Translations under genes and position numbers: made by a program
Assembly (NCBI GenBank): GCA_038106145.1
Contig: JAYODD010000016.1
Location: 1 to 59,816, forward strand
DNA: 59,816 nt
Direction: 5' to 3'
Source: JBFJKD01 sp038106145
GTDB lineage: Bacteria > Pseudomonadota > Gammaproteobacteria > Pseudomonadales > Porticoccaceae
Notes under the pieces: model-generated
What the model saw: only the letters and a program-made list of their open reading frames with translations
The model's database searches: none
Told to the model about the DNA's origin: nothing
Shown: piece after piece, positions 43,619 through 51,957 of the stretch
Numbering within the stretch: the stretch's first letter is position 1
Layout of the letters: the number at the start of each line of letters is the position of its first letter

Positions 43619-44212
43619 TCACCCGCGTGCTGATTGATGGTTAGTCCCGCAGAAAAAATCCATGATAGCGGGAAGATGTCGTTCAAAATTCTGAAAACTG
43701 TGGTCGCCACCATGCTCTACCAATGGTTCGCAAGCGCGATATTTTTCCAGGGCCAGACGATAATCCAGCACTTCGTCACCGGTCTGCAGCAACACCCTGA
43801 TCCGCTGCGGATGTTCGAGATACGAGACGTCAAACGCCCGCAACGCCTCGAGATGCCGCGCTTCAAACATGCAGCGCTCTCCGGTGTGATAGTTGATTTG
43901 CTCGCCGAGCAAATAGTCCTTGCCGCGCCAGGGCGCCACCGCGGGATTGATCAACACTGCCTTGCAGGCATAGCGCTGCGCCAGCCAGGTGGCGTAAAAC
44001 CCGCCCATGGAACTACCCACCAGATACATCTCATCGTCCCGCTCTGCCAGTATACTCTCCAGGCTAGCCACGGCGGATTGCGGAAAAAGACTCAAGGGTG
44101 GGCACAGAAAATTCACCCCGGGATAATGCCGCGCCAGCCAGCGACCGGTAACCGTGGCCTTGTGGGACTGAGGAGAGCTGTTAAAACCGTGAATGTATAG
44201 CAGTGACGCCAT
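43619..44212 (-). CDS. yqiA: YqiA family alpha/beta hydrolase (esterase)
   Basis: A 197-residue alpha/beta hydrolase, UPF0227/YqiA. It begins with LLYIHGFNSSPQSHKA, has the nucleophile elbow GSSMGG and the C-terminal catalytic histidine in GGDHSFQNF. E. coli YqiA is a short-chain esterase. The ATG at 44212 has a GGAAGGTGG leader. It sits between cpdA and parE, as in other gammaproteobacteria. Confidence 0.93.
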   Translation of the reverse strand: MASLLYIHGFNSSPQSHKATVTGRWLARHYPGVNFLCPPLSLFPQSAVASLESILAERDDEMYLVGSSMGGFYATWLAQRYACKAVLINPAVAPWRGKDYLLGEQINYHTGERCMFEARHLEALRAFDVSYLEHPQRIRVLLQTGDEVLDYRLALEKYRACEPLVEHGGDHSFQNFERHLPAIMDFFCGTNHQSARG

Positions 44213-44274
44213 GGCCACCTTCCGCCGCGAACTACGCGCGGATTATAGCGGCACAGCGGCGCCGGGCGCGACCC

Positions 44275-45069
44275 TTAATAACCGCCGGTGCGATGATCAA
44301 CTTTCTGTGGGAAGTCCCGCAGGTATTCAACGCCAGTCTGCAGTTGGCCATCGCCGTGCAAATCGATCCAACGATAGCCGGGGGGGTCGTCCGACAGGGC
44401 AAAATTAGGGCTGTTGGGAGCAAACTGAAAACAGGTGGAAGGTGTCGTATAAACCGGTATGCCTGCCCACCGCAATGTCTGTTGCTGGTGCACATGCCCG
44501 GTAAAAATAGCGCGCACATTCGCGTGCCGTGCCAACAAGCTGTGCAATGCATCCGCATTGGCGACACGTTGCTTATCGAGCCAGTCGCAACCCACCGGCA
44601 GCGGCGGGTGATGCATAAATACCACCGTTGGATTGTCCGCGTCGCGACGCAGGGTGCTGTCGAGAAAGGATAATTCGTCCGCCACCAGATGCCCGCCCAC
44701 CTGACCGGACACCGCCGTATTGATGGATACCACGCGCCAGTCCCCGAGTTCAAGAACTGGCCAGTAAGGAGAAGCCTGAATGCCCTCTTGCATCACGGCA
44801 AAATCGTCGTGGTTGCCCGGTAGCCAGGCGTAGGGTATTTCAAAAAAAGTGATTTGCTCGGTGAAAAGCTGGTACGCCTTGTGGGTGCCCAGGGCGGCGA
44901 TATCGCCGGTCACCATCAACAGTTCAGGAACTGCCTGGGAGGTGGCGACAGCGGCCAGCACCTGGCTGAAACTGTCGTAGGTACGAATACCGGCCAGGGT
45001 ATGGTCGCGGGTTTCACCGATGTGCGGGTCGGTAAGTTGAATAATCCGTCGGGCAAGGGTCTGTGGCAA
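44275..45069 (-). CDS. cpdA: 3',5'-cyclic-AMP phosphodiesterase CpdA
   Basis: A 264-residue class III cAMP phosphodiesterase. Metal ligands are visible: QLTDPHIG, VTGDIA, LPGNHD, MHHPPLPVG, and TGHVHQQQTL. It hydrolyses cAMP to AMP and so tunes CRP signalling. It lies in the conserved nudF-yqiB-cpdA-yqiA-parE set. No anomalies are seen. Confidence 0.95.
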   Translation of the reverse strand: MPQTLARRIIQLTDPHIGETRDHTLAGIRTYDSFSQVLAAVATSQAVPELLMVTGDIAALGTHKAYQLFTEQITFFEIPYAWLPGNHDDFAVMQEGIQASPYWPVLELGDWRVVSINTAVSGQVGGHLVADELSFLDSTLRRDADNPTVVFMHHPPLPVGCDWLDKQRVANADALHSLLARHANVRAIFTGHVHQQQTLRWAGIPVYTTPSTCFQFAPNSPNFALSDDPPGYRWIDLHGDGQLQTGVEYLRDFPQKVDHRTGGY

Positions 45070-45136
45070 TTTTTTCTCCTCGATCAGACCCGGTCACGCC
45101 GCTCCCGTAGCGGGACTGCCGGCGCAGCGGTTACCC

Positions 45137-45616
45137 TCATTCGGCCACCACGGTGGGGAAGTCCTGCTCTACAGCGTAACCATGTGCAATACAGTTCGCC
45201 AACCACTCGCCGAGGTGGCGATTCCACTGATATTTCTCATCGGGCTGGAGCATCCGCTCGTTGGGGTAGCCGTTTTTCGGGTATACCCGTAATTCCCGAT
45301 CCCAGGCAACCACCTCCGCCAGCCGCGCATCGTGGTAGAGCCGCACCTGCATGACCGGATCATGCCACCAGCGGGGGCGATCGACACTGCGCGACGCGAT
45401 CGCGAGCAACGTGGTGTAGCGGGTTCTTTCCAGTACGGTCATCACCACCACGTCGCCCCGTGCCACGACGTCCACTGCTCCCGCCCGCAGACCAACGCAC
45501 CTGCAATCCTCCTGCGCGAGTGCCGGGAACAGCTTGCGCAACCGCATATAATTGGCGGAGCACTCGGCCATAAAGCCCTTGAGATCAACTTTGTAACGCA
45601 AATTCAATCGCGACAC
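45137..45616 (-). CDS. yqiB: DUF1249 family protein (YqiB-like)
   Basis: A 159-residue DUF1249 protein, homologous to E. coli YqiB. Typical segments are CSANYMRLRKLFP, MQVRLYHDARLAEVV and a C-terminal YPNERMLQPDEKYQWNRHLGEWL. Function is not well established in the family. Its position between nudF and cpdA is conserved. Length is near normal (about 140-160 residues). Confidence 0.9.
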   Translation of the reverse strand: MSRLNLRYKVDLKGFMAECSANYMRLRKLFPALAQEDCRCVGLRAGAVDVVARGDVVVMTVLERTRYTTLLAIASRSVDRPRWWHDPVMQVRLYHDARLAEVVAWDRELRVYPKNGYPNERMLQPDEKYQWNRHLGEWLANCIAHGYAVEQDFPTVVAE

Positions 45617-45656
45617 TACCTCTTACCCCACAAGTTGGCCAGCCTGTTAACCCGAT

Positions 45657-46334
45657 TCACTCCAGGCTGCCAAGCCCGTCACTGTGCAATCGTTGGCGGT
45701 TCAACTGCAACCACTGTAAACAGATGATAGTGGCCGCATTATCGCAGCGTCCATCCGCCAGCGCGGAAAATGCCGCCGCTTCATCGAGTACGTGAAAGCG
45801 GATATCCTCCCCATCCCCGGGCAATCCGTAAATACCGCCTTTGCCCGCCAAGCTGGTTACACCGCAAAATAATGTCATATGCTCGTTACTGCCACCGGGG
45901 CTGACGAAATAGTCACAGATTGGATACAGGTCAACCTCGTCGATTCCCGCCTCTTCCCGCAGCTCCCGTCGGGCCACCTGTTCCGGTTGCTCGCCGCTAT
46001 CGACAATGCCTGCGACAACTTCCAGCAACCAGGGTCCGGCGGGCCTGTCCAGCGCACCGATTCGAAATTGTTCCACCAGCCCCACCAGATGATGGGCAGG
46101 ATCGTACAGGAGTACAGCTACCGCCGGCTCGCGCCGCAATACTTCCCGCGTAACATCTCCACCCCAGCCCCCGGCAAACAGGCGGAGTTGCAAACGCGCG
46201 CGCTGCAGGGTGAAAAAACCTCGATACACTTCCTGCAGGTCGTGAAGCCGATAGTCCCCGATTCCGAACTGCCCCGCATTATCGTCATTTATCGCCACAT
46301 TCTCGACCCTGTCACATCGCGCCGGTTTAACCAC
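45657..46334 (-). CDS. nudF: ADP-ribose pyrophosphatase (Nudix) NudF
   Basis: A 225-residue Nudix hydrolase. The box G-x5-E-x7-REUxEExGU is complete as GIVDSGEQPEQVARRELREEAGI. The downstream SPGGSNEHMTLF and the tail DNAATIICLQWLQLNRQ match E. coli NudF. It hydrolyses ADP-ribose to AMP and ribose 5-phosphate. The start is a GTG at 46334; the first 20 residues are not well conserved and a GTG further in is possible. It is divergent from tolC with a 139-bp shared promoter region. Confidence 0.95.
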   Translation of the reverse strand: MVKPARCDRVENVAINDDNAGQFGIGDYRLHDLQEVYRGFFTLQRARLQLRLFAGGWGGDVTREVLRREPAVAVLLYDPAHHLVGLVEQFRIGALDRPAGPWLLEVVAGIVDSGEQPEQVARRELREEAGIDEVDLYPICDYFVSPGGSNEHMTLFCGVTSLAGKGGIYGLPGDGEDIRFHVLDEAAAFSALADGRCDNAATIICLQWLQLNRQRLHSDGLGSLE

Positions 46335-46473
46335 CCTGTCTGCACTCTAGCGGGCGGGCAAATCGCTGTCCACCTAAATACCGTGGCGGGCGGCGATCTG
46401 CTAGACTTGCGTCGAACAGGCTCGCGAACGGCTCTGCCGTGCTTCTGCCACCGGCTACATAACGGAACAATCC

Positions 46474-47898
46474 ATGAACAACGTATGCAACCGCGCGTTT
46501 TGCGTTATCGTTTTATGCCTGGCGCCGCTCAGCTACAGCGATGCTGATTCCCTTGCGCATATTTACCAACTGGCGCTCGACAATGATCCGCAACTGCGCG
46601 CGGCGCGGGCCACCTACCGCGCCGGCCAGGAGGCGTTGCCCATCGCCCGCGCGGGGCTGTTACCGCAGGTCACCGCCACGGCGGAATACACCGACGGCCA
46701 GGGCGACACCAGTAGCGCGCGGGTGCTCAGCGAAACCTTCCGCCCCTCTAACATCGGCGAAAACGACGACGAAAGTGAAACCTACATAGTTTCCCTTTCC
46801 CAGCCCCTGTTCGACCTGCCCGCCTGGTTTACGTTTAAACAGGGCCAGGCGCTGAATCGGGAAGCGGCGGCGCAGTTTGCCGCTGAACAGCAACAATTAA
46901 TTCTGCGGGTCGCGGATGCCTACTTTGGCGCGCTGCGCGCCAGCGAGGATTTGCGCTCAGCGCGGGCCGAACAGCGGGCGATTGGACGTCAACTCGAGCA
47001 AACCAAAGAACGCTTTGAGGTGGGCCTCCTGCCCATCACCGACGTGCACGAAGCCCAGGCGGTGTACGATGAAGCGGCGGTCAATGCGCTGGAGGCCGCC
47101 AGCGCCCTCGATATCGCCTTCGAAAGCCTGGAGGTTCTGACCGGGCAACCGCACCAGAAACTGGCGGGGCTCTCCACCGGCTTTCCGGTTGTGGCGCCCG
47201 AACCACGGGACCCGGAAGCCTGGGTGCAATTTGCCCGCGGCAACAACTTCGCCCTGCAAGCGGCCCAATACCGCATGGCCTCCGCCGAGCACAACGCCAA
47301 AGCCACCAAAGCGGAGCATCTGCCCAAAGTCAGCGCCAATTTGTCCTACACCAACAGTCACACGGACGGAGTATTTACCCGCGACTCAACCGGCAACAAC
47401 GAACCTTTTTTTGCAGACAACGAACCCACGGTGCTATCCCTACGGGTCGATGCGCCGCTGTTTAGCGGCGGCCTGATCAGCGCGCAGCGCCGTCAGGCCC
47501 ACCAGCAGTTTATTGCCGCCGCAGAGCAGTACCAGTACAGCGCCCGCAGCACCACACAGCAAGCCCGCTCTTTGCATTTGAAAGTGGTAACCAACGCGGC
47601 CCGCGTCAACGCGCGCAATCAGGCGGTAACCTCCGCCCGCAGCGCCCTCGACGCGACTCAGGCTGGCTACGAGGTGGGCACCCGCAATATCGTCGACGTA
47701 TTATTGTCGCAACGCACGTTGCATCAGGCGGAGCGCAACTATGCCAATGCGCGCTACGACTACATTGCCAGCATGCTGCAACTTAAGGAAGTCGCGGGCC
47801 AACTGAGTCCAGAAGATATCGGCCAGCTCAATGCCTGGCTCGACCCCGCCCTGGTGGTGGGCAAAGCTAGCGCGGGGCCAGCAGCCCCTCAACAATAG
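46474..47898 (+). CDS. tolC: TolC family outer-membrane efflux channel
   Basis: A 474-residue TolC-type protein with a signal peptide (about 1-22, ending SYS). Two outer-membrane efflux repeats follow: the first from about 25 (LAHIYQLALDNDPQLRAARA, ILRVADAYFGALRASEDL), the second from about 245 (NFALQAAQYRMASAEHNAKA, GYEVGTRNIVDVLLSQRTLHQAERNYANARYDYI). It forms the trimeric exit duct for efflux pumps and type I secretion. It sits beside nudF as in E. coli. Its last 32 bp overlap the convergent waaA gene. Confidence 0.95.
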   Translation: MNNVCNRAFCVIVLCLAPLSYSDADSLAHIYQLALDNDPQLRAARATYRAGQEALPIARAGLLPQVTATAEYTDGQGDTSSARVLSETFRPSNIGENDDESETYIVSLSQPLFDLPAWFTFKQGQALNREAAAQFAAEQQQLILRVADAYFGALRASEDLRSARAEQRAIGRQLEQTKERFEVGLLPITDVHEAQAVYDEAAVNALEAASALDIAFESLEVLTGQPHQKLAGLSTGFPVVAPEPRDPEAWVQFARGNNFALQAAQYRMASAEHNAKATKAEHLPKVSANLSYTNSHTDGVFTRDSTGNNEPFFADNEPTVLSLRVDAPLFSGGLISAQRRQAHQQFIAAAEQYQYSARSTTQQARSLHLKVVTNAARVNARNQAVTSARSALDATQAGYEVGTRNIVDVLLSQRTLHQAERNYANARYDYIASMLQLKEVAGQLSPEDIGQLNAWLDPALVVGKASAGPAAPQQ

Positions 47899-49147
47899 CC
47901 AGGGTTTTGTTTAGCGCGCCGCGATTGGCAGCGACCACATCCCTTGCCGCCTGGCCCATACGCTGCCTGGCGCCAGGATTTTCCAGCAATTCGATAACCC
48001 GTTGCGCGATCTGTTCCGCGTCGCGGCAGGTTAGCAGTGCATCCGCCTCCCGCAATACCCGCGCCACCTCCGCAAAATTAAATAAATGCGGACCCGTGAG
48101 CACCGGAATTCCCCAGGCGGCCGGCTCGATCAGATTGTGTCCACCCACCGGTACCAGGCTACCGCCGACGAAGGTCAGATCGCAGGCGCCGAAAAACGAC
48201 ACCAGCTCACCCATCGTATCGCCGAGCAACACCTCATCGTCGACCGTCGGCTCGGTCCCCGCGCTGCGCCGGCACACCCGGTACTGCCGCGTTGCACACA
48301 GGGCGGCAACTTCATCAAATCGTTCCGGATGGCGCGGCACCAGTACCAGCAGCAGTTGTGGCTGTTGCGTGCGGATGCGCGCAAACGCATCCAGTATCAG
48401 CTCGTCTTCGCCGCGGTGAGTACTTGCTGCCAGCCACACCGGGCGCTGCGACGAGCCCCGCCATTGCTCGCGCAATGCCAGGGCCCGCTGTTGCAGCGAG
48501 GTGTCGAGCTCCACGTCGAACTTTAAATTGCCAGTGACCCGCACCGCCGATGACGCTACACCCAGGTCCACAAAACGCGCGCCGTCGGTATTATTTTGCG
48601 CGGCCACGACCGTAAGAGAGCGCAGCATGGCGCGTGTGAGCGAGCCACCTCTTTTATAACCCCGCGCGGATTTTTCCGACAATCGGGCATTGGCCACCAC
48701 CACCGGAATAGCGCGTTTGCGGCAGGCGTGAATCATATTGGGCCAGAGTTCGGTTTCCATAATAATCAATAAACTCGGCGCAACTCGCCGCAAAAAACTG
48801 TGCCACGCCAGTGGTAGATCGTAGGGCGCATAGGCGTGGTAGACGCTGGCGCCAAACAGCGCGGCAACCCGTTCCGAACCCGTTGGTGTCATGGTGGTGA
48901 CGGCCACCACCGCCTGCGGATAGCGCTGTAACAAAGCTTTGATCAGAGGTGCGGCGGCAACCGTCTCCCCCACCGAAACAGCGTGTACCCAGAGCACCTG
49001 TTTACCTGCGACCACAGGCGGCACCAGACCAAAACGCTCGCGCCAGCGGCGCGCGTATGCCGGTGCCCTGCGCGCGCGCCACAACAGACGCAGCAGCACA
49101 AACGGGGTAATCAGATAAAACAACAGGCTGTAAAAAAAACGCGCCAA
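47867..49147 (-). CDS. waaA: 3-deoxy-D-manno-octulosonic acid transferase WaaA
   Basis: A 426-residue Kdo transferase (KdtA), which attaches Kdo to lipid A precursor on the cytoplasmic face of the inner membrane. It has an N-terminal membrane anchor (FFYSLLFYLITPFVLLR), HAVSVGETVAAAPL with the catalytic Glu, and the CMP-Kdo-binding FVGGSLVPVGGHNLIEPAAWG. A TTG at 49147 with an AAAGGAG Shine-Dalgarno gives the family length; the reading to 49267 enters the divergent gene. It is convergent with, and overlaps, tolC by 32 bp. Confidence 0.96.
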   Translation of the reverse strand: MARFFYSLLFYLITPFVLLRLLWRARRAPAYARRWRERFGLVPPVVAGKQVLWVHAVSVGETVAAAPLIKALLQRYPQAVVAVTTMTPTGSERVAALFGASVYHAYAPYDLPLAWHSFLRRVAPSLLIIMETELWPNMIHACRKRAIPVVVANARLSEKSARGYKRGGSLTRAMLRSLTVVAAQNNTDGARFVDLGVASSAVRVTGNLKFDVELDTSLQQRALALREQWRGSSQRPVWLAASTHRGEDELILDAFARIRTQQPQLLLVLVPRHPERFDEVAALCATRQYRVCRRSAGTEPTVDDEVLLGDTMGELVSFFGACDLTFVGGSLVPVGGHNLIEPAAWGIPVLTGPHLFNFAEVARVLREADALLTCRDAEQIAQRVIELLENPGARQRMGQAARDVVAANRGALNKTLAIVEGLLAPR

Positions 49148-49243
49148 GGTTGCTCCTTTTAAATTGTTTCTCTCGACGGGGCCGCGGTATTGGTTCAGCG
49201 CGGCAAAAGAGTGCCCTAAACCCGGTATACTACCGCGCCACGC

Positions 49244-50479
49244 ATGAGAATTGTTATGCCCGACCATCAGCGCCCAACAGTTAGTGTCGACGTCGCCATT
49301 ATTGGCGCCGGCGTGGCGGGGCTGTGGCTGCTCAATCGACTGTGCAGATCAGGGTACAACGCCGTGTTGCTGGAACACAAAGCCCTGGGTAGCGAACAGA
49401 CCATGGCCAGCCAGGGCATGATCCACGGCGGCATCAAGTACACTCTGGGCGGGGCATTAAGCGGCGCCTCGCAGGCGGTTGCGGATATGCCCGAACACTG
49501 GCGCCAGTGTCTGTCCGGGCGGGGCGATGTGGATTTGCGCGCGGCGCAGGTGCTCAGTGATCATTTTTATCTGTGGTCCAGCGCCAGCGTCACCTCCCGC
49601 ATGGCGACCTTCCTCGGTAGCAAAGCAACCCGCGGCCGCGTCGAGCGCGTGTCCGCTGCCGAGCGACCCGCGCTTTTTCAGGAACCCCGGTTCACAGGCA
49701 ATCTGTACAGGTTGGTGGATCTTGTGCTCGACGTACCCTCCGTCGTTCGAGCGCTGGCGGATAATTATCGCGAACGCATTTTTTTGCTGAACTGGCGACA
49801 GGCCGCCTGGACGCGCCTCGCCAGTGGCGATACGGGGTTGGACCTGAACGATGCGGACCGGCCGTGCCGGTTGCAGGCGAGCGCATTTGTTCTATGTGCC
49901 GGCCAGGGCAATGCCGGACTGCTCGCCGACCTCGGTGCCGCGCGGCCGCGCATGCAGCGCCGCCCGTTGCAGCAGGTGATGGTCAGGCACCGGCATCCCC
50001 ATAGCTTTTATGGTCATTGCCTGGGGCTGGAGAGCGTGCCGCGACTGACGATTTCAAGTCATCCCTGTGGCGACGGTAGTCAGGTCTGGTACCTCGGGGG
50101 CAGCCTTGCGGAGCGCGGTGCCCGACAAAGCGCCGGCGAACTGATCGCCCTTGCGCAGCGGGAATTGATGGAATTGATGCCGTGGGTCGATCTCGGCGGC
50201 GCGCAGTGGGCGACCCTCAAAGTGGATCGCGCCGAACCATTGCAGCGCAATTTTGCCCGCCCGGATCAGGCGTTCGCCCGCTGGGCCAGCGCTTGCGCGA
50301 ACGTGATCGCCGCCTGGCCCACCAAAATGACCCTGGCGCCCAATCTCGCCGATCAGGTGCTCAAACTTTTGGCGGACAAAGGCTGTACTGGATCCGGGTT
50401 GCCCGCGGTAGAGTTGCCGTTGGCCGCGCCGCCACTGGCCACGACACCCTGGCAACAGGCGTTTGGAGACACGCTTTGA
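49244..50479 (+). CDS. FAD-dependent oxidoreductase (DAO superfamily)
   Basis: A 411-residue flavoprotein. The dinucleotide motif is GAGVAG (residues 21-26) with an acidic residue Glu44 closing the second strand, and the SQGMIHGGIKYTLGG segment resembles glycerol-3-phosphate and D-amino-acid oxidase relatives. The substrate is unknown. It starts at ATG 49244 or 49256. It is the first of three overlapping or near-overlapping genes with an aldo/keto reductase and a P-loop kinase, set between waaA (divergent) and hldE. A role in sugar or LPS metabolism is inferred only from place. Confidence 0.87.
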   Translation: MRIVMPDHQRPTVSVDVAIIGAGVAGLWLLNRLCRSGYNAVLLEHKALGSEQTMASQGMIHGGIKYTLGGALSGASQAVADMPEHWRQCLSGRGDVDLRAAQVLSDHFYLWSSASVTSRMATFLGSKATRGRVERVSAAERPALFQEPRFTGNLYRLVDLVLDVPSVVRALADNYRERIFLLNWRQAAWTRLASGDTGLDLNDADRPCRLQASAFVLCAGQGNAGLLADLGAARPRMQRRPLQQVMVRHRHPHSFYGHCLGLESVPRLTISSHPCGDGSQVWYLGGSLAERGARQSAGELIALAQRELMELMPWVDLGGAQWATLKVDRAEPLQRNFARPDQAFARWASACANVIAAWPTKMTLAPNLADQVLKLLADKGCTGSGLPAVELPLAAPPLATTPWQQAFGDTL

Positions 50480-51297
50480 TTCCCCGCCGAGAACTTGGCG
50501 CAACGGGTATCGCCGTCAGCGCACTGGGACTGGGCACGGTCAAGCTGGGCCGCAATCAGGGGGTAAAATATCCCGCCGATTTTGCACTGCCCGACGATCG
50601 AGCAGCCGCGCAGCTATTAACGCTCGCGCAGGACCTGGGTATTAATCTCCTCGACACCGCGCCTGCCTACGGCAGTAGCGAGACCCGTCTTGGCGAACTA
50701 TTTCAGGGACCGTTAAAACATCAACGCCACCACTGGCTGCTGTGCACCAAGGTGGGCGAGGAGTTTGTCGACGGCCAGTCGCGGTTTGATTTTAGCGCCG
50801 AACATACCCGATTTAGCGTCGAGCGCAGCCTGCGTCGTCTGCAACGCGATGTGCTCGATATCGTGCTGGTACATTCCAACGGCGCGGACGAAGACATTAT
50901 TCGCCACCAGGGTACGCTGGACGCCCTGGCGGAACTGAAACGGGCGGGAAAAATTCGCGCCTATGGCATGTCCACCAAAACGGTGCCGGGAGGAATGCTG
51001 GCGGCGCAGCAATGCGACCTGGTGATGGTGACATGGAACCTGCGGGAGCGGGATCAGGAACCGGTGATCGATTATTGCGCGCGTCACCGCAAGGGGGTGT
51101 TGATCAAAAAAGTCCTGGCCAGCGGACATCTTGTCAACGCCGCCAGCCCCGCCAACGCTGATGCCGTCGAGCAAACGTTCCGACAACTGTTCGCGCGGGT
51201 CGGCGTCACCAGCGCCGTCATCGGCACGCTGAATTCCGAGCATTTACGCCACAACGTCGCGGCATTAAACCGCGCATTGTCGGCGCACAGATTATGA
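50476..51297 (+). CDS. Aldo/keto reductase
   Basis: A 273-residue aldo/keto reductase. The catalytic tetrad is recognisable: Asp and Tyr in NLLDTAPAYGSSE, Lys in LCTKVGEEF and His in VLVHSNGADE. The start is TTG at 50476, overlapping the FAD gene stop as TTGA, with GGAG seven bases upstream; the open frame runs further 5' inside the FAD gene but has no family sequence. It overlaps the next gene by ATGA. The substrate is unknown. Confidence 0.9.
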   Translation: MIPRRELGATGIAVSALGLGTVKLGRNQGVKYPADFALPDDRAAAQLLTLAQDLGINLLDTAPAYGSSETRLGELFQGPLKHQRHHWLLCTKVGEEFVDGQSRFDFSAEHTRFSVERSLRRLQRDVLDIVLVHSNGADEDIIRHQGTLDALAELKRAGKIRAYGMSTKTVPGGMLAAQQCDLVMVTWNLRERDQEPVIDYCARHRKGVLIKKVLASGHLVNAASPANADAVEQTFRQLFARVGVTSAVIGTLNSEHLRHNVAALNRALSAHRL

Positions 51298-51881
51298 CCG
51301 CGGACGCATTCAAAAAGGACGCGTGGCGGATTGGCATATCCGGTAGTCATTGTTCCGGTAAGTCCACCCTCGCCACGGCGCTTGGCGACACTTTGCGGGC
51401 CGAGGGGGTGCAGGTCCGTACGCTGGTGGAACCTATCGATGTGTTGCGTCCCCTGCTGAGTCAGACCCAACCACCACTCAGCGCGGACCATATTTATTAT
51501 CTGCTGCTCGGGGAACACCTGCAACGCCTGGAACAACCCCGTAATCAACTGATGATCTACGATCGTACGCTACTTGATTACGCCGCCTATCTGCATACCG
51601 AGGGACCCAAAAACCCGCATCTTAGGGCAGCAATTGAGCAATTGTTGCCCTGGTATTTGGGTCAGTTTGATTTACTATTTTTCCTGCCTGTGGAAATCGC
51701 CCTGCAACTGGATGGTAAACGACCGCACTCGGAACAGCACCGCAGCGATATCGAAGACATGATCGTCAAGCTGGCGCGCAATCTGGGGGTCAAGCTGATC
51801 GAGCTGCGCGGCTCAATCGAGGAACGGACCGACAGCGCCATGCAACACATCGCGCAAGTAACACGCGGCAAGGTTCATTAG
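51294..51881 (+). CDS. P-loop NTPase, probable small-molecule kinase (AAA_28/NadR-like)
   Basis: A 195-residue P-loop protein. Walker A is GSHCSGKST (residues 17-25), and IYDRTLLDYAAYL (88-100) resembles the DR motif of NadR- and nucleoside-kinase-like proteins. The rest is a short alpha/beta fold without AAA+ features. It is translationally coupled (ATGA overlap) to the aldo/keto reductase. The substrate is unknown. It is convergent with hldE, 76 bp apart. Confidence 0.85.
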   Translation: MTADAFKKDAWRIGISGSHCSGKSTLATALGDTLRAEGVQVRTLVEPIDVLRPLLSQTQPPLSADHIYYLLLGEHLQRLEQPRNQLMIYDRTLLDYAAYLHTEGPKNPHLRAAIEQLLPWYLGQFDLLFFLPVEIALQLDGKRPHSEQHRSDIEDMIVKLARNLGVKLIELRGSIEERTDSAMQHIAQVTRGKVH

Positions 51882-51957
51882 GCAAGAGTTATTGGCAGTG
51901 GCAGCCAACTACACAAAATCTGCGTGTTTAAAAACCCGCTTACAAATATATCGACCG

